In this document: positions 1 through 9,477 of the stretch, piece by piece
Layout of the letters: each line of letters starts with the position of its first letter
Numbering within the stretch: the first letter of the stretch is position 1
Assembly: GCA_903772945.1 (NCBI GenBank)
Contig: CAICTM010000736.1
Location: 1-50,704, forward strand
DNA from: Seminavis robusta
Lineage: Eukaryota; Bacillariophyta; Bacillariophyceae; Naviculales; Naviculaceae
Length of the DNA stretch: 50,704 bases
Reading direction: 5' to 3'
The notes under the pieces: model-generated
What the model saw: only the letters and a program-made list of their open reading frames with translations
Databases searched by the model: none
Told to the model about the DNA's origin: nothing
Made by a program: the position numbers and the translations under genes

Positions 1-1011
1 ATCCTTATCAGAGCACATCAGTGCCTTGAGAGCAGTCGATCGACCTTCATCTACGAGACGTGCATAAGGAATCTGACTCTGTTCACACTTGTGACGGGCG
101 AATTTCAATCGAGCAGCCATTGGAACACGAGCTTGATGCATCTTGGTGATTCCATAGGCACGAAGACCATGATTCGTGAACTTCTCAAGATTCGTGACTC
201 CAATGGTGGTTCCGAGTTCCTTGGCCATCTTGGATACGGTATTGTGGCCAAGATTGTATTGAGCGGTATCACCTGAGGGTTGGAACCAAATGTCACGATC
301 CTTGTACCGGTTCGAGTGAACTTTGTGGTTGGTGAAATACTTCTTGTATTCCTTCTTTTGCGTTTCGGAGGCAACCTTGGCGAAGAACTTCTCGGCTTCC
401 GGATGACACTTCGACAGGTAAAAGTCAAAACACTTGTAAGCACACAGTGGATCACGAGGATTCTCGACGATTTCCAACCAACGGTCTTTGTCCGAAAGAG
501 CATTGGAATTGTAAAATGTCAGTCGATTCGTCTTGTCTTCTGGTAATCGGATTGCCATATGCAGACATCCAGCCAGGTCCCCCATCTCCCGAGTGTACAT
601 CCCGGAATAAGTATCCCGCATCATGAGACTTGACATTTCCTTACCACCCCGAAGAAGAAAAGATCGACCAAGATGGAATACACAGACACGTTGGAGATCT
701 TTTGGATTCGTCCACGGATGAAGTTTACCATCTTTGACAGCTTCGCGGATTTTCTTGTCCGCTTCCCAATCGATCTCCGAATGATGACTACGAATTCCAA
801 ATGTTGGATCCTTCTTGCGGATTTCCGCCCAAAACTGAATCATGACTCCATGGAAATCTCCTTTGGCATTGAAATCCTCCTTGAAGGTGTATTGAAATTT
901 GTTGTGCGTCATGTTTCTCCACTCGGTGACGTGTAATACATTGTTGATGTATTGTGTGAAGACGGTGGGGGGAGAGTGCTTGCCTTTGTTGGTACGGACA
1001 AGCACACCATT
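1..1011 (-). CDS. Crypton-like tyrosine recombinase, partial (runs off left edge)
   Basis: This minus-strand frame stays open from position 1011 to the window edge (337 codons; first in-frame Met at 912; the C-terminus lies outside). The translation resembles the catalytic domain of eukaryotic tyrosine recombinases of the Crypton/DUF3504 group, also found in ZMYM2-like domesticated proteins. The tetrad can be placed: an arginine in FLLRGGKEM, the box-II H-x-x-R in FTNHGLRAYGITKM, and a candidate nucleophile tyrosine in QIPYARLVDEG. Between them lies a segment typical of the family, ENPRDPLCAYKCFDFYLSK. In mobile Cryptons the enzyme cuts and joins DNA through a covalent tyrosine intermediate. 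An in-frame TGA at 1014-1012 blocks extension upstream, so the 5' part is either joined by splicing or the copy is broken. The family call is by motif only. Confidence 0.7.
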
Positions 1012-1732
1012 TCATTACGCACAAGATGGCACAATAGTTGAGGATTTTATGTTTGTTTCGATCTTTTTCTCCGCATACCACATTGAAGAAACGATAGTTG
1101 GTTGAGTGGCCTTGGTCATAATCACGGGAACTATCTCAAGAAGACTGTGAAGACGGATCCTCCATGCTCTTCATTGTCTTGAAGAATCGCTTCTGAAGAC
1201 TCTCCATTTCTTCTCATACTTTCTGCCTCGTCTTCCTTGGTCCTTGCAATTTTCTAGAAGCTTTTGCTCTTCCTCTGTCAAGTCCAAGGTGTAAAATCTC
1301 GACCAACACCAAGAGCACTGGCAATTTCAGCAGCATTTTTGGTGGATTTTCTGGTGTTGGAGTTGGATTTTGGGGAGACAATGAGACTCTGGCTGGACCA
1401 AAGTCAATGTTGGATTCAGAGCCAAGTGCCAGAAGATTTGCCACAACAAAGCTGGTTCCTTGAGTCATCATTACTGGCCGACGGAGCTCTTCTTCAACGT
1501 GATCTTCCTCCTCTTCGTCGTCGTCGGCTTCTTCCACCTCATTGACGGCATTGATCTTGATCTGGTGTTTCGGTTGTCGGATTTTTGCCCCTCCCACTAC
1601 CGCTTCTTCCTCATCCTCCTCCTCCTCACTACTGCTACTACTGGAGTCCTCTACGGGTGGAAGGGTAAACTCGCCTTCGTGGTCCTCAAGGAGTGTTCGG
1701 GTGTTCTCCTCTTCTTCTGATGACGACCACAT
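1012..1732 (-). pseudogene. acidic N-terminal part of the recombinase element, frame-broken
   Basis: A 172-codon minus-strand ORF (1732 to 1214) begins with an extremely acidic Ser/Glu/Asp-rich tract. Near 1340 the sensible reading moves to another frame (KNAAEIASALGVGRDFT), and near 1280 to a third (LDLTEEEQKLLENCKDQG). Each frame carries a coherent piece, as expected of a once-continuous gene with indels; one shift lies at an A-run. Unseen introns are an alternative for part of it. Its position directly upstream of the recombinase frame, on the same strand, suggests it was the N-terminal region of that gene. No known domain is seen. Confidence 0.4.
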
Positions 1733-1917
1733 GATGACCAGCGACTGACTACTCTAGGATGACCAGCGACTGACTACTCTACTCCAGCACTAAACAGTAG
1801 GGCTTGATTGATTGGCTATTTACTCGGGCTTTTGTCAAGTAGATTACAGACAAAGACCTCCCGCCTCATTGACGGCTTTGATCTTGATCTGGTGTCTCGG
1901 CTGTCGGATTTTTGCCC
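1537..1917. repeat. 54-bp segment duplicated (1537-1590 and 1864-1917)
   Basis: The two 54-bp copies lie in direct orientation, 327 bp apart, and differ at three positions. The first copy is inside the acidic coding region of the recombinase element; the second is outside it, next to a GC-rich tract running to about 2070. This indicates a partial duplication or the end of a second element copy. Confidence 0.7.
1733..1782. repeat. 25-bp tandem repeat, two copies
   Basis: The unit GATGACCAGCGACTGACTAC plus five further bases occurs at 1733-1757 and 1758-1782, identical except for the last base. It sits at the 5' boundary of the acidic ORF of the recombinase element. Confidence 0.85.
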
Positions 1918-2077
1918 TCGTGCTACGGCTTCGCCTAGGCCCTTGGGCAAAAATCCTCCAGCCTCGACTGGATCTTCGATCTCAGCCTAAAATCCGCTGG
2001 CTCGCGCTCTCGCGACGAATCGTGTCGGCTGCGCCTCCAAGAATTCTTGCGATCGCGCGCGCCATTGGATTTTCAAT

Positions 2078-2719
2078 TTGCCGGGACGTTTTTCTACAGG
2101 ATCGGTTGGCTGCTGGATCGTCTTCCTCGTTGCAAAGCACCTCCGACCACCTACGATTCCAGTCGATCCTACTTTTTGCCATATGAAGGGAACAAGTTTG
2201 TTGTTTCGCCCTACAGTTGTGCAAGGCTACAATTGCGACATTAGCCATTCGGGGGACTATGCGATTGATTTTGTCATGGACGAAGGCACTAACGTCCTGG
2301 CGGCGCGCGATGGGACCGTCACCTCCGTGGTTGATTCCAACACGGGGAGTTGTCCCATTTCGCAAGACTGTAGAGGCAATTTCGTGAAAATCACCCATAC
2401 GGATGGATCGTATGCACTTTATTTGCATTTGAAACAGGGAGGTGCATGTGTAACCTCTGGACAAGTTGTCCAGAAAGGAGACGTGATTGGCTTGTCTGGT
2501 AACGTGGGGTTGAGCACCGGTCCGCACTTGCATTTTGAAGTGGACTTGACGAACAGTACCACCCCAACCTTTGCGGATGTAGCTGGTGATGGAATCCCTG
2601 TTTTTGGAAAGTATTACACATCGGACAATTCAATCAATGTGAACCATTGCGAGTCAGCAACGTTGCAAGGCCGAAGGATGACGACAAGTCATCATGATCT
2701 TTTACGAGGGCTAAACTAG
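2078..2719 (+). CDS. M23-family (LytM-like) metallopeptidase domain protein
   Basis: The 213-residue product carries a complete M23 endopeptidase core, a Zn enzyme fold that cleaves glycine-rich or peptidoglycan peptides in bacteria. Visible ligands and catalytic residues are H57 and D64 (SHSGDYAIDF), H117 (ALYLHL) and the H150-x-H152 pair (GPHLHFEV). The order and spacing match the bacterial subgroup that also has a QGYN segment just before the first histidine (residues 49-52). Four cysteines within the core may form disulfides, and a Cys lies in the tail. No convincing signal peptide is seen in the first 40 residues, so the start is uncertain; an upstream exon is possible, and Met36 (2183) is the last start that keeps the whole domain. 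A bacterial origin by lateral transfer is inference. The role in the cell is unknown. Confidence 0.75.
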   Translation: MPGRFSTGSVGCWIVFLVAKHLRPPTIPVDPTFCHMKGTSLLFRPTVVQGYNCDISHSGDYAIDFVMDEGTNVLAARDGTVTSVVDSNTGSCPISQDCRGNFVKITHTDGSYALYLHLKQGGACVTSGQVVQKGDVIGLSGNVGLSTGPHLHFEVDLTNSTTPTFADVAGDGIPVFGKYYTSDNSINVNHCESATLQGRRMTTSHHDLLRGLN

Positions 2720-3116
2720 CTAGCTAGACACACGGCGATATCCTAATTATTTGTACAAGAGTCTTTTGAGATGTCTGCCCTGCATTATTGGCTTTGATCA
2801 GATCTTTCCTGGGCCACCAGACTTCATGCCTCGAGAGATACCGGTACCGTACATGTAGAACTCTGTGAAGACGCAAGCAAAAGTGCTGGAGTTGAAGGAT
2901 TCACTGCGGCCAGCCACTGTCACTGTCATTTGCCCTCAATGCCATGGACAACCTGCATATCGGTAGCTAGTAGGGTGGGTGAGCTCTTTCAAAGTTGGAG
3001 ACCGCCGCCCAAAACACAGCACCCATGATGTTGCAGCAACAACAACAAAAACCAAAGATCCCGGGAGTTGATTGCAAGATCGTCGGTCTGGCCTCCACCG
3101 GGTATTTTGCCACCAA
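2720..3116. other. intergenic, no gene seen
   Basis: Begins with a CTAGCTAGCTAG run just after the M23 stop and holds a TACCGGTACCGTAC palindromic tract near 2849. Small ORFs here have no coding character I can defend. Confidence 0.5.
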
Positions 3117-3401
3117 TCAATCCACTCGCAAAAGAAAAGTGCCCAACAGAGCCTTCATCACAGCATCACAAATTAAATACATATTCCCATACCATTTCTT
3201 GCTATCCACTCCACCGTACCCATAAAGCAACTTGTGCTGATCCAGCCAGTAAGCTAGCTGAATAATCAATAAAGTCCCGAGGATAGCAATAATGACGGCT
3301 CGTTCTTCCGCTCGAGATTCGACCAGTGGTCCCCAAAGAAAACGAGGCAATGTCAAGAACAAAATTATTGGAAAAAAGAAGAACCAACCAGACTCTGCCA
3401 T
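3117..3401 (-). CDS. small membrane protein ORF antisense to the MRD1 5' end
   Basis: This 94-codon ORF has three hydrophobic segments: about residues 5-24, 34-52 and 70-87. The third reads YLICDAVMKALLGTFLLR. Its D-x3-K-x3-G spacing is that of helix G of microbial (type 1) rhodopsins, where the Lys binds retinal, and it is preceded by a GG-containing loop as in proteorhodopsins. Only the last three helices of such a protein would be present. Most of the ORF (3117-3399) lies outside the MRD1 reading frame if MRD1 starts at 3400. The two start codons overlap in the palindrome CCATGG. The frame is also open further upstream, to a Met at 3572, but that part is antisense to the first RRM. It may be a truncated gene, a real small protein, or chance. 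Confidence 0.35.
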   Translation of the reverse strand: MAESGWFFFFPIILFLTLPRFLWGPLVESRAEERAVIIAILGTLLIIQLAYWLDQHKLLYGYGGVDSKKWYGNMYLICDAVMKALLGTFLLRVD

Positions 3402-6072
3402 GGCGCCAAGTTCCTCTGATGCCCCTGTGTCATCGACCCGACTCTGTATCAAGAATCTACCTCCATCCTTTACATCTCTGAAACTACGAGAGTTTCTCGA
3501 AAAGGAATTCCCAGTCCGGCAAAAAGGCAACGACGACGACAAGTTGGTGATTACCGATTGCCATGTGCTCATGCATCCTCATAAAAAGGAACAATCGCGC
3601 CGCACTGCCTTTTGTGGATTCCAAACTACCCAAATGGCGCAGAAAGTGATTCAATTGTTTGATCAGACGTTTGCCTTGACATCGCGACTTTTGGTAGAAC
3701 CCGCCAAGGGACCCAAAAAGAGCCAAACGCAAAAAGATGAGAGTGCCCAAAAGAACAAAAATAAAGCAATCACTACTAGCAAAGAAACTGCAGCCCAAAA
3801 CAACAACAACAATGACAGCAAGGAAACACAATCGTCTAAAAAGGAATCATCACGTGCGGCCAACTCCTCCTCTTCCAAGGAAATGTTATTGGCAGGAGTG
3901 GGAGGCAAAAACAAAACCAAATTTTGGTCCAATGATTTGGCTGTTCCGGAACAAAAACCACAAACTCTTCCATTGGACAGCAACAACAATCAAGACGATA
4001 ATGACAGCAGTAGTAGTGACAGCGACGACGATGATGACAGTGTGGCCAGTGATAGTTCTCAAGACAGCGCGGATCCTTTGAAAAATGCCACGGAGAAATC
4101 GGCTGTCGTGTCCGATTTGGACTTTCTCAAGTCCAAACAAACCCTCGTCGATAATCTACAAGAAGACGACGATGATAATGATGAAGAAGACAATGCACAG
4201 CCACAACCCGAAAAGCCGGACACTGATTCGAGTAGTGACAGTGACAGCAGCAGCAGCAGTGATGATGACAGTGAAGAGGAGGCATCTACTCAGCCACAAG
4301 CTGAAAATACCCCAGCAGCGGCAGATTCAGCCAATCGACAGATCGTGGACTCCAAAACACATCATGACATGAACGACGACAACGAAGATGAGACAGACGA
4401 CTACCCCACCTCTAAATCACTTGCATCCAATCGTCTTTTTGTGAGAAACGTGCCATTCACCACCACGGAAGAGCAGCTGGAAGAACACTTTTCGTCGTTT
4501 GGAACCGTCCACGAGTGTCACATTCCCGTCGACGATCGCAAGATTAGTAAAGGCTTTGCCTTTGTGACATTTGACAAACCACAAGATGCCGCGGTGGCAC
4601 TGCAAGAACTGGATGGAAGAGACTTTCAAGGACGCTTTCTTCATATCTTGCCCTCGCGACAAAAACCAAGCGAAAATACTACTAATATTGCCGATGTATC
4701 CAACCTGTCGTACAAGGAACGTCAAGAACTTGCCCGCAAACAAGATGCTGCCAAGAACACCAAAGGATGGTCAGCGAGTTTTGTGCGAGGTGATGCCGTG
4801 GTGGATAGTTTGGCCGACCGTCTGGGGATCAAAAAGGGTGACGTTCTCAATGTCAAGGAAGGACTCAACTCGGGTGACGCGGCAGTTCGTTTGGCATTGG
4901 CAGAGACACAAATCATTGAAGAAAATCGTGACTACTTTCAAAATCATGGGATTGACATGGAGGCATTGGTGTCCATGAAGAGTAGTAGTAGTAGCGACAA
5001 GGAACAAAATGAGGCTCAATCGAACAAACGAAGCAACAAGGCTATTTTGGTCAAGAATCTCCCGTATGATACGCATGTGGACGAACTGACAAAGCTATTT
5101 GGTGGTGTTGGGGAGGCACCCCAAAGAGTGCTGCTGCCCCCATCTCGAACTATTGCGCTGGTAGAGTATGGTCACAGCTCGGATGCGAAGAAGGCGTTCC
5201 GGAAACTGGCCTATCGTCGATTCAAGAGTGTCCCCATCTACCTCGAATGGGCTCCCCTGGACTCGACATTGCCAGAGGAGGAGAACTCGTCATCATTGGA
5301 AAAGGTCAAGCAAGCTCCGCCCACAAGCAGCAAGGAAGTCTTGGACAATACGGAGGAGGAACAACCTACAATCGACGGACCAACCCCTTCCATCTACATT
5401 AAGAATCTGAACTTTGCCACAACAGAAGAACGGCTGCAAAAGTACTTTGACTCCAAAATCGGCGATGTTCGTGCCGTCCGGATTCCGACCAAGCTGGCTC
5501 CCGTGAAAAAGCCTCGAATCGGGAGTGCGGCATCCAACACGAAAGACGACGAAATGCAGTCCTTATCCATGGGCTTTGGGTTTGTGGAGTTTGGCTCTCA
5601 AGAAGGAGCCAAGAAGGCACTGACCCAACTACAGGGTACTATCTTGGACGGTCACGCGCTGGAACTCAAGCCATCCACCAAGTCGCTGACACAGCGAGCA
5701 GCGCCAAACCGTTCCAACACGAAGAACCCCACCAAAGTGGCCGTCCGCAACGTTCCGTTCCAGGCCTCTCGTACGGAGCTATTGAAGTTGTTTGGCTCCT
5801 ATGGTCAGCTGAAACGCGTCCGACTCCCCAAAAAGTTTGATGGAGGGCATCGTGGTTTTGCGTTTGTGGAGTTTGTGACGCACAAAGAGGCGCTGGCGGC
5901 CATGAAATCACTCTCTCGTACCCACTTGTACGGACGGCACTTGGTCCTGGAATGGGCCGACGGAGATGAAGAGACTGGCAGCATGGGTGTGTTGCGTGAC
6001 AAAGCGCAGCGCGATGTGGAGGGGCGCGACACCAGCAAGCAAACCAACCGAAAACGCCAAAAGCTGTCGTGA
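3400..6072 (+). CDS. MRD1: multiple RNA-binding-domain protein MRD1/RBM19
   Basis: Nucleolar protein of the MRD1 (yeast)/RBM19 (animal) family, needed for 18S rRNA processing and small-subunit assembly. From Met 3400 it has 890 residues and five RRMs, at about 11-100, 340-424, 545-621, 664-761 and 779-853. RNP1-type cores are clear, for example KGFAFVTF in RRM2, MGFGFVEF in RRM4 and RGFAFVEF in RRM5. Between RRM1 and RRM2 lies a long Lys-rich then Asp/Ser-rich acidic region. After RRM2 is the family-specific block with KGWSASFVRGDAV and ENRDYFQNHGID. Five RRMs match MRD1 rather than the six of RBM19. An in-frame upstream Met at 3292 would add 36 basic residues; I prefer 3400 because RRM1 normally begins close to the N-terminus and the context GCCATGG is good. 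Single exon. Confidence 0.9.
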   Translation: MAPSSSDAPVSSTRLCIKNLPPSFTSLKLREFLEKEFPVRQKGNDDDKLVITDCHVLMHPHKKEQSRRTAFCGFQTTQMAQKVIQLFDQTFALTSRLLVEPAKGPKKSQTQKDESAQKNKNKAITTSKETAAQNNNNNDSKETQSSKKESSRAANSSSSKEMLLAGVGGKNKTKFWSNDLAVPEQKPQTLPLDSNNNQDDNDSSSSDSDDDDDSVASDSSQDSADPLKNATEKSAVVSDLDFLKSKQTLVDNLQEDDDDNDEEDNAQPQPEKPDTDSSSDSDSSSSSDDDSEEEASTQPQAENTPAAADSANRQIVDSKTHHDMNDDNEDETDDYPTSKSLASNRLFVRNVPFTTTEEQLEEHFSSFGTVHECHIPVDDRKISKGFAFVTFDKPQDAAVALQELDGRDFQGRFLHILPSRQKPSENTTNIADVSNLSYKERQELARKQDAAKNTKGWSASFVRGDAVVDSLADRLGIKKGDVLNVKEGLNSGDAAVRLALAETQIIEENRDYFQNHGIDMEALVSMKSSSSSDKEQNEAQSNKRSNKAILVKNLPYDTHVDELTKLFGGVGEAPQRVLLPPSRTIALVEYGHSSDAKKAFRKLAYRRFKSVPIYLEWAPLDSTLPEEENSSSLEKVKQAPPTSSKEVLDNTEEEQPTIDGPTPSIYIKNLNFATTEERLQKYFDSKIGDVRAVRIPTKLAPVKKPRIGSAASNTKDDEMQSLSMGFGFVEFGSQEGAKKALTQLQGTILDGHALELKPSTKSLTQRAAPNRSNTKNPTKVAVRNVPFQASRTELLKLFGSYGQLKRVRLPKKFDGGHRGFAFVEFVTHKEALAAMKSLSRTHLYGRHLVLEWADGDEETGSMGVLRDKAQRDVEGRDTSKQTNRKRQKLS

Positions 6073-6951
6073 TCAGCACAGTGGCCAGTCGAGACCTGGG
6101 AAAAGGTGGTTGGGTGACAATTGACTTTGGCAGCCATGGATACCTGCTGCTAACCTGATCCATATATATGGATCCTTGAGCAAAGCCTACATGTACAGAT
6201 TTGTATCATAGGCAGTCATGGATACTTTTGCGGTTGGCTATTCACTTCTTGAGCAGTGCACTGGCCAGCTGGCCTAGTTGCTGTGCAGAGTGATGGTTGA
6301 CAAGAGTGGCTGCTGCCGCGGCAAATTTCTAGCTAGCTCTTAAGATAGATTCGTGGAGCAATGAACTTGTAGCGCTGCTCCTGTACGCGGCTGGGTGTGG
6401 TCCTGGGTTGCTGATGAATTGGCGTTGGCGTCAGCATTCAGAGGGTCCTGATAGCTGTCCTGATCCACGGCCGAGTTGACACGGCTCTGGCCCGGCGAAG
6501 TGAAATTCCTTTGGTTCGGTGAAGCAGAATTTGCTTTTGACGTCAGAAATGGGAAGAGCACATCACCATTTCCACTGACTCTTGCTTCTCAAAGAGTTAG
6601 ATACAGCCTTCCACTCTCAATTGCCTTTGCTGTTTTTTGAGAAAGTTTCTGGTGACGCTGCCGAGCTTGCTCTTAACAACCGTGGGACAGCTGAGAATCC
6701 ACGCACATTTTAGGAATGCAACGTAAGCATCGCCGATCATTTTTCTTACGTGGCACCATTTTTCGCTAACCACACAAAATGCTGGTCGATGAGTTTGCCG
6801 TGGGATTCAACAGTGTTGCTAGTTTGAGGTTTGAGAGTTGGTTGATGAGCTGTTGCATTGATGCAACGCTTCACTTCTCGTCTCACAAAAACGTAAGACA
6901 TCATTCATAAAATCAAACAGAACGCAATTAGTCAGTTCCACGTACCCAGTA
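6073..6951. other. intergenic, mostly featureless
   Basis: This 879-bp gap is the upstream region of the Sec14-PH gene. It holds one CRE-type palindrome (6538-6545) and a GCTAGC palindrome near 6332. A 73-codon minus-strand ORF at 6340-6561, rich in Ser, Asn and Asp, cannot be supported as a gene. Confidence 0.5.
6538..6545. promoter_or_regulatory. CRE-type palindrome TGACGTCA
   Basis: A perfect bZIP/CREB-type site about 400 bp upstream of the Sec14-PH start. In diatoms CRE-like sites have been tied to CO2/cAMP control of some genes. With an 8-mer, chance occurrence is quite possible. Confidence 0.25.
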
Positions 6952-8319
6952 TTGACCATGACACAGATCAAGGAGAAGAATCGCGCCAAGATTGCGCTAC
7001 TTCACGAAGAGCTCGAGGCTCTCACCCCGTCGTCTACCAAAGCCAACTACAGTGATTTGGAACTGGATTCTTTTCTCCAGTTTACTAGATCAGTTCCTGC
7101 TGCTGCCAAGGCCCTGTTGGCGGCACGTCAATGGAAGGAAGAGAATCCCGTGAGCATTGCCGATGTTGCTTCCTTTTATCGAGCTCCTTCGGGAACCAAA
7201 ATCCCTCCTGCCTGCTTGGTCTGTTTGGAAGACGGCAAGGGCGGTGTGGCGCGGGACAGTGAAGGCCGACCCATTATCTGGATGATGGGTGTTATCTACG
7301 GCAACAAGGAAGAACTGAAACAACAAGTGACATACGCACTCCAACGAGCCGCAAAGTACCGACTCCCTCATCATCGACCGGACGAAGTATGCTTTGTTAC
7401 TGAAGTCATGTCACGAACTGCCAATCCACTTCGATTGGGCTTGTGTTCTACCTTTCGATTCCCAGATTCCGCCGTCCGATCACTCTTTGACGTAATGAAG
7501 ACGTACTTTCCAGGATCCCAATTCTCTGTCTTGCACTTTTGTGGACTACCGGGCTTTGTCACAAGTGCCTTCAAAATGATCAAACCCTTTGTGTCAGCAG
7601 AAGTCTTTAGTCGACTCAAGCTAAAGCCAAACTTTGTACACTTGAAGCGAGATGGATATGTCGATCCAGAATCCATATTGCCAGAATGGGACAAGGCAGG
7701 AACTTTCCAATTCGATCTAGATGAATACGTCGAATGGAGGGCCAAACAAGAGGGAATCCCCTTGTCACAGATCCCTCCTCGTGGACAAGGACGTTCCTAT
7801 TCCAGCTTTAGCGACAACAATCCCGCCGACTTTGGATTGACCACAGAAGCACTCTTGGGGTCACCCGAGAAACGACAAGAAGTAATCAAAATGGGTTGGA
7901 TGGAAAAGCGGGGGTCCGGTATGGGCATGTTCTCCTCCTTCCGATGGAAGACCAAGTACATGCTCTTGACTCCAGGCTGTCTCTTTTACTTTGAAACGGG
8001 CAAGATCTCGAATACCAACACGGCACAGCGAATGATTACCATTGAGCCAGGGAGCAGTGTGGAACGATTGCCATGCACAGAAGAAGGAAACGACATGAAA
8101 GCCATGATCTGTTTGCAGTCAGAAGGCCGCGACTACATTTTCGGTTTCACCAATGAGGATGAGGCTGAGGAATGGCTGTGTGCTTTGCAAAGTGAATGCC
8201 AAAACCAAAATGAGGATGACGACGACGAGGACACAGATGCTACCAGTACTGGCACTCCGGAACCACTGATCTATCCAACCTCTGTGAAAAGGTTGTTGGT
8301 GGGCGAATTTGAATTTTGA
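6952..8319 (+). CDS. Sec14 (CRAL-TRIO) domain protein with C-terminal PH domain
   Basis: Single-exon, 455 residues. About residues 35-260 read as a CRAL-TRIO lipid-binding domain: an N-terminal helical part with FLQFTRSVPAAAKALLAARQWKEE, then RPIIWMMG, and a C-terminal part with LFDVMKTYFPGSQFSVLHF and PFVSAEVFSRLKL. Residues about 310-415 form a PH domain: MGWMEKRGSGMG, then WKTKYMLLTPGCLFYFE, ending in the conserved tryptophan helix EAEEWLCALQSE. A short acidic tail follows. Proteins of this layout bind phosphoinositides or other lipids in a hydrophobic pocket and dock on membranes through the PH domain; the actual ligand cannot be read here. The start ATG (gaccATGACAC) leaves no N-terminal targeting peptide, so a cytosolic/peripheral membrane location is expected. 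Confidence 0.8.
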   Translation: MTMTQIKEKNRAKIALLHEELEALTPSSTKANYSDLELDSFLQFTRSVPAAAKALLAARQWKEENPVSIADVASFYRAPSGTKIPPACLVCLEDGKGGVARDSEGRPIIWMMGVIYGNKEELKQQVTYALQRAAKYRLPHHRPDEVCFVTEVMSRTANPLRLGLCSTFRFPDSAVRSLFDVMKTYFPGSQFSVLHFCGLPGFVTSAFKMIKPFVSAEVFSRLKLKPNFVHLKRDGYVDPESILPEWDKAGTFQFDLDEYVEWRAKQEGIPLSQIPPRGQGRSYSSFSDNNPADFGLTTEALLGSPEKRQEVIKMGWMEKRGSGMGMFSSFRWKTKYMLLTPGCLFYFETGKISNTNTAQRMITIEPGSSVERLPCTEEGNDMKAMICLQSEGRDYIFGFTNEDEAEEWLCALQSECQNQNEDDDDEDTDATSTGTPEPLIYPTSVKRLLVGEFEF

Positions 8320-8621
8320 ACATGAACACACAATCAACTAACTGGAACTGCATTGCATGGCTGCTTGCCATGGCAGCGACCCAAAACCATGAACACATCA
8401 CCCATTCTTACTCTAGTTTTTGAAACTCTTCCTCCGTCAAATCATTCTGATACTAGAACTCTTTGAATTAAAATTGTAAATAAATGTAAATGAAACGACT
8501 TTTCGAAATTTAAGCAGCTCTATCCTTCTTATGAACAGCTTCTGCATCATCTACTTTCGCATCCACATAGTTGGTCCCATCAGCTCAATGCTGCCAAACA
8601 TCCCGTACTAACTAAAGCTGA
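8320..8621. other. 3' flank of Sec14-PH gene, no gene seen
   Basis: AT-rich after 8450, with AATAAA-like sequence (TAAATAAATG) near 8478 that could be a polyadenylation signal. Nothing else recognised. Confidence 0.4.
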
Positions 8622-8704
8622 TTTAACCTCGGCAGGTTAACTGCCTGAGTCCTCTACCCCTTTTTAACCTCGGCAGTCTATCTGCCTGAGTCCTCTACCC
8701 CTTT
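8622..8704. repeat. 41-bp tandem repeat, two copies, each with an inner inverted repeat
   Basis: Units at 8622-8662 and 8663-8704 share TTTAACCTCGGCAG and CTGCCTGAGTCCTCTACCCC. Each contains GGCAG...CTGCC, able to form a short stem. This is the left end of a repeat-rich block reaching to about 10.3 kb. Confidence 0.8.
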
Positions 8705-8720
8705 AATAGGCCTATGCAGT

Positions 8721-8785
8721 GTCTGTGGGATCCCCCTTCTTTTGTGTCTGTGGGATCCCCCTCATTTTGGTGAAGCCAGGGTATA
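8721..8785. repeat. GTCTGTGGGATCCCC repeat cluster, two units plus tail
   Basis: Two copies of GTCTGTGGGATCCCCC about 25 bp apart, followed by GGTGAAGCCAGGGTATA. The same arrangement with three units and the same tail recurs at 9779-9864, in the same orientation, on the other side of a coiled-coil ORF. Confidence 0.85.
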
Positions 8786-8914
8786 GGGTTAAGGTTAAAC
8801 ATTTTGCTGCAGCCACGCATTCGATCGTCCATCAAGCATCGACCCCTGACAACAGCCATCGAGAGGGCAACGACCATTTGTCACCGCACCAACTCGGGTC
8901 ACGGCAAAGCAACC

Positions 8915-9477
8915 ATGCCAGTCAAGTATGGAACACCTGCTTACCGCAGGAAGATTGAAGCCAATCGGCGATCCAGACAGAAGAAGCAGGCACAACAAAC
9001 AGACGAGGAACGGCACACAGAGTTGAAAGTCAAAAGAGACTTCATGCAGAAGCATCGAGAACAACAATCTATAGAAGAATATTTGATTGCCAAAATGAAG
9101 GATCAAGAAAGGAAACAGATCAGACGCTCATCAAAGGATTTTTTGATGCTGAGGCACAGGATTTCAAAGAAAGAAAGCGCTGGATTGATCGAGCTTTGGA
9201 AATAAGCAAGCTAAAGCTTGAGCTGAAGTTGGAGCGACATAAGCTGCAGAAGCTACGTGGTGTTGAAGACCTAGAAACCTCTGTAAATGGAGGATGGATG
9301 AAAGCTCAGCTTACAGACATCACAGAACAGGCAAAGAAAGAACATGCAATCTTAAGGCATGATTGGGACGAAAGGCAACAGAAACTCCATGCGAAGGATC
9401 CGGGTTTCTACGAAGCAGAGTGCAACATATTTCAACATACGTTGATAGAAAGAAAATTGCAAGAAGAGGAAAGATAG
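8915..9477 (+). pseudogene. charged coiled-coil ORF, frameshifted
   Basis: From Met 8915 the frame encodes a very basic, helical protein (YRRKIEANRRSRQKKQAQQ and on), vaguely like a bZIP basic region but without a leucine zipper. After about 9140 the coherent reading moves by one base, at or near a run of six T (9139-9144), to GFFDAEAQDFKERKRWIDRA and on to the TAG at 9477. Both halves are Lys/Glu/Gln-rich coiled coil. No homologue recognised. It lies exactly between the two GTCTGTGGGATCCCC clusters, so it may be the cargo or protein of a repeat element rather than a host gene. Confidence 0.45.

Noticed and set aside
2047..2244. Possible frameshift upstream in the M23 gene (second frame with YFLPYEGNKF)
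   Set aside because: The main frame already has the expected KGTS...QGYN lead-in to the catalytic histidine, so no shift is needed.
6340..6561. 73-codon minus-strand ORF upstream of Sec14-PH
   Set aside because: Low complexity, no motif, no splice or conservation evidence visible.
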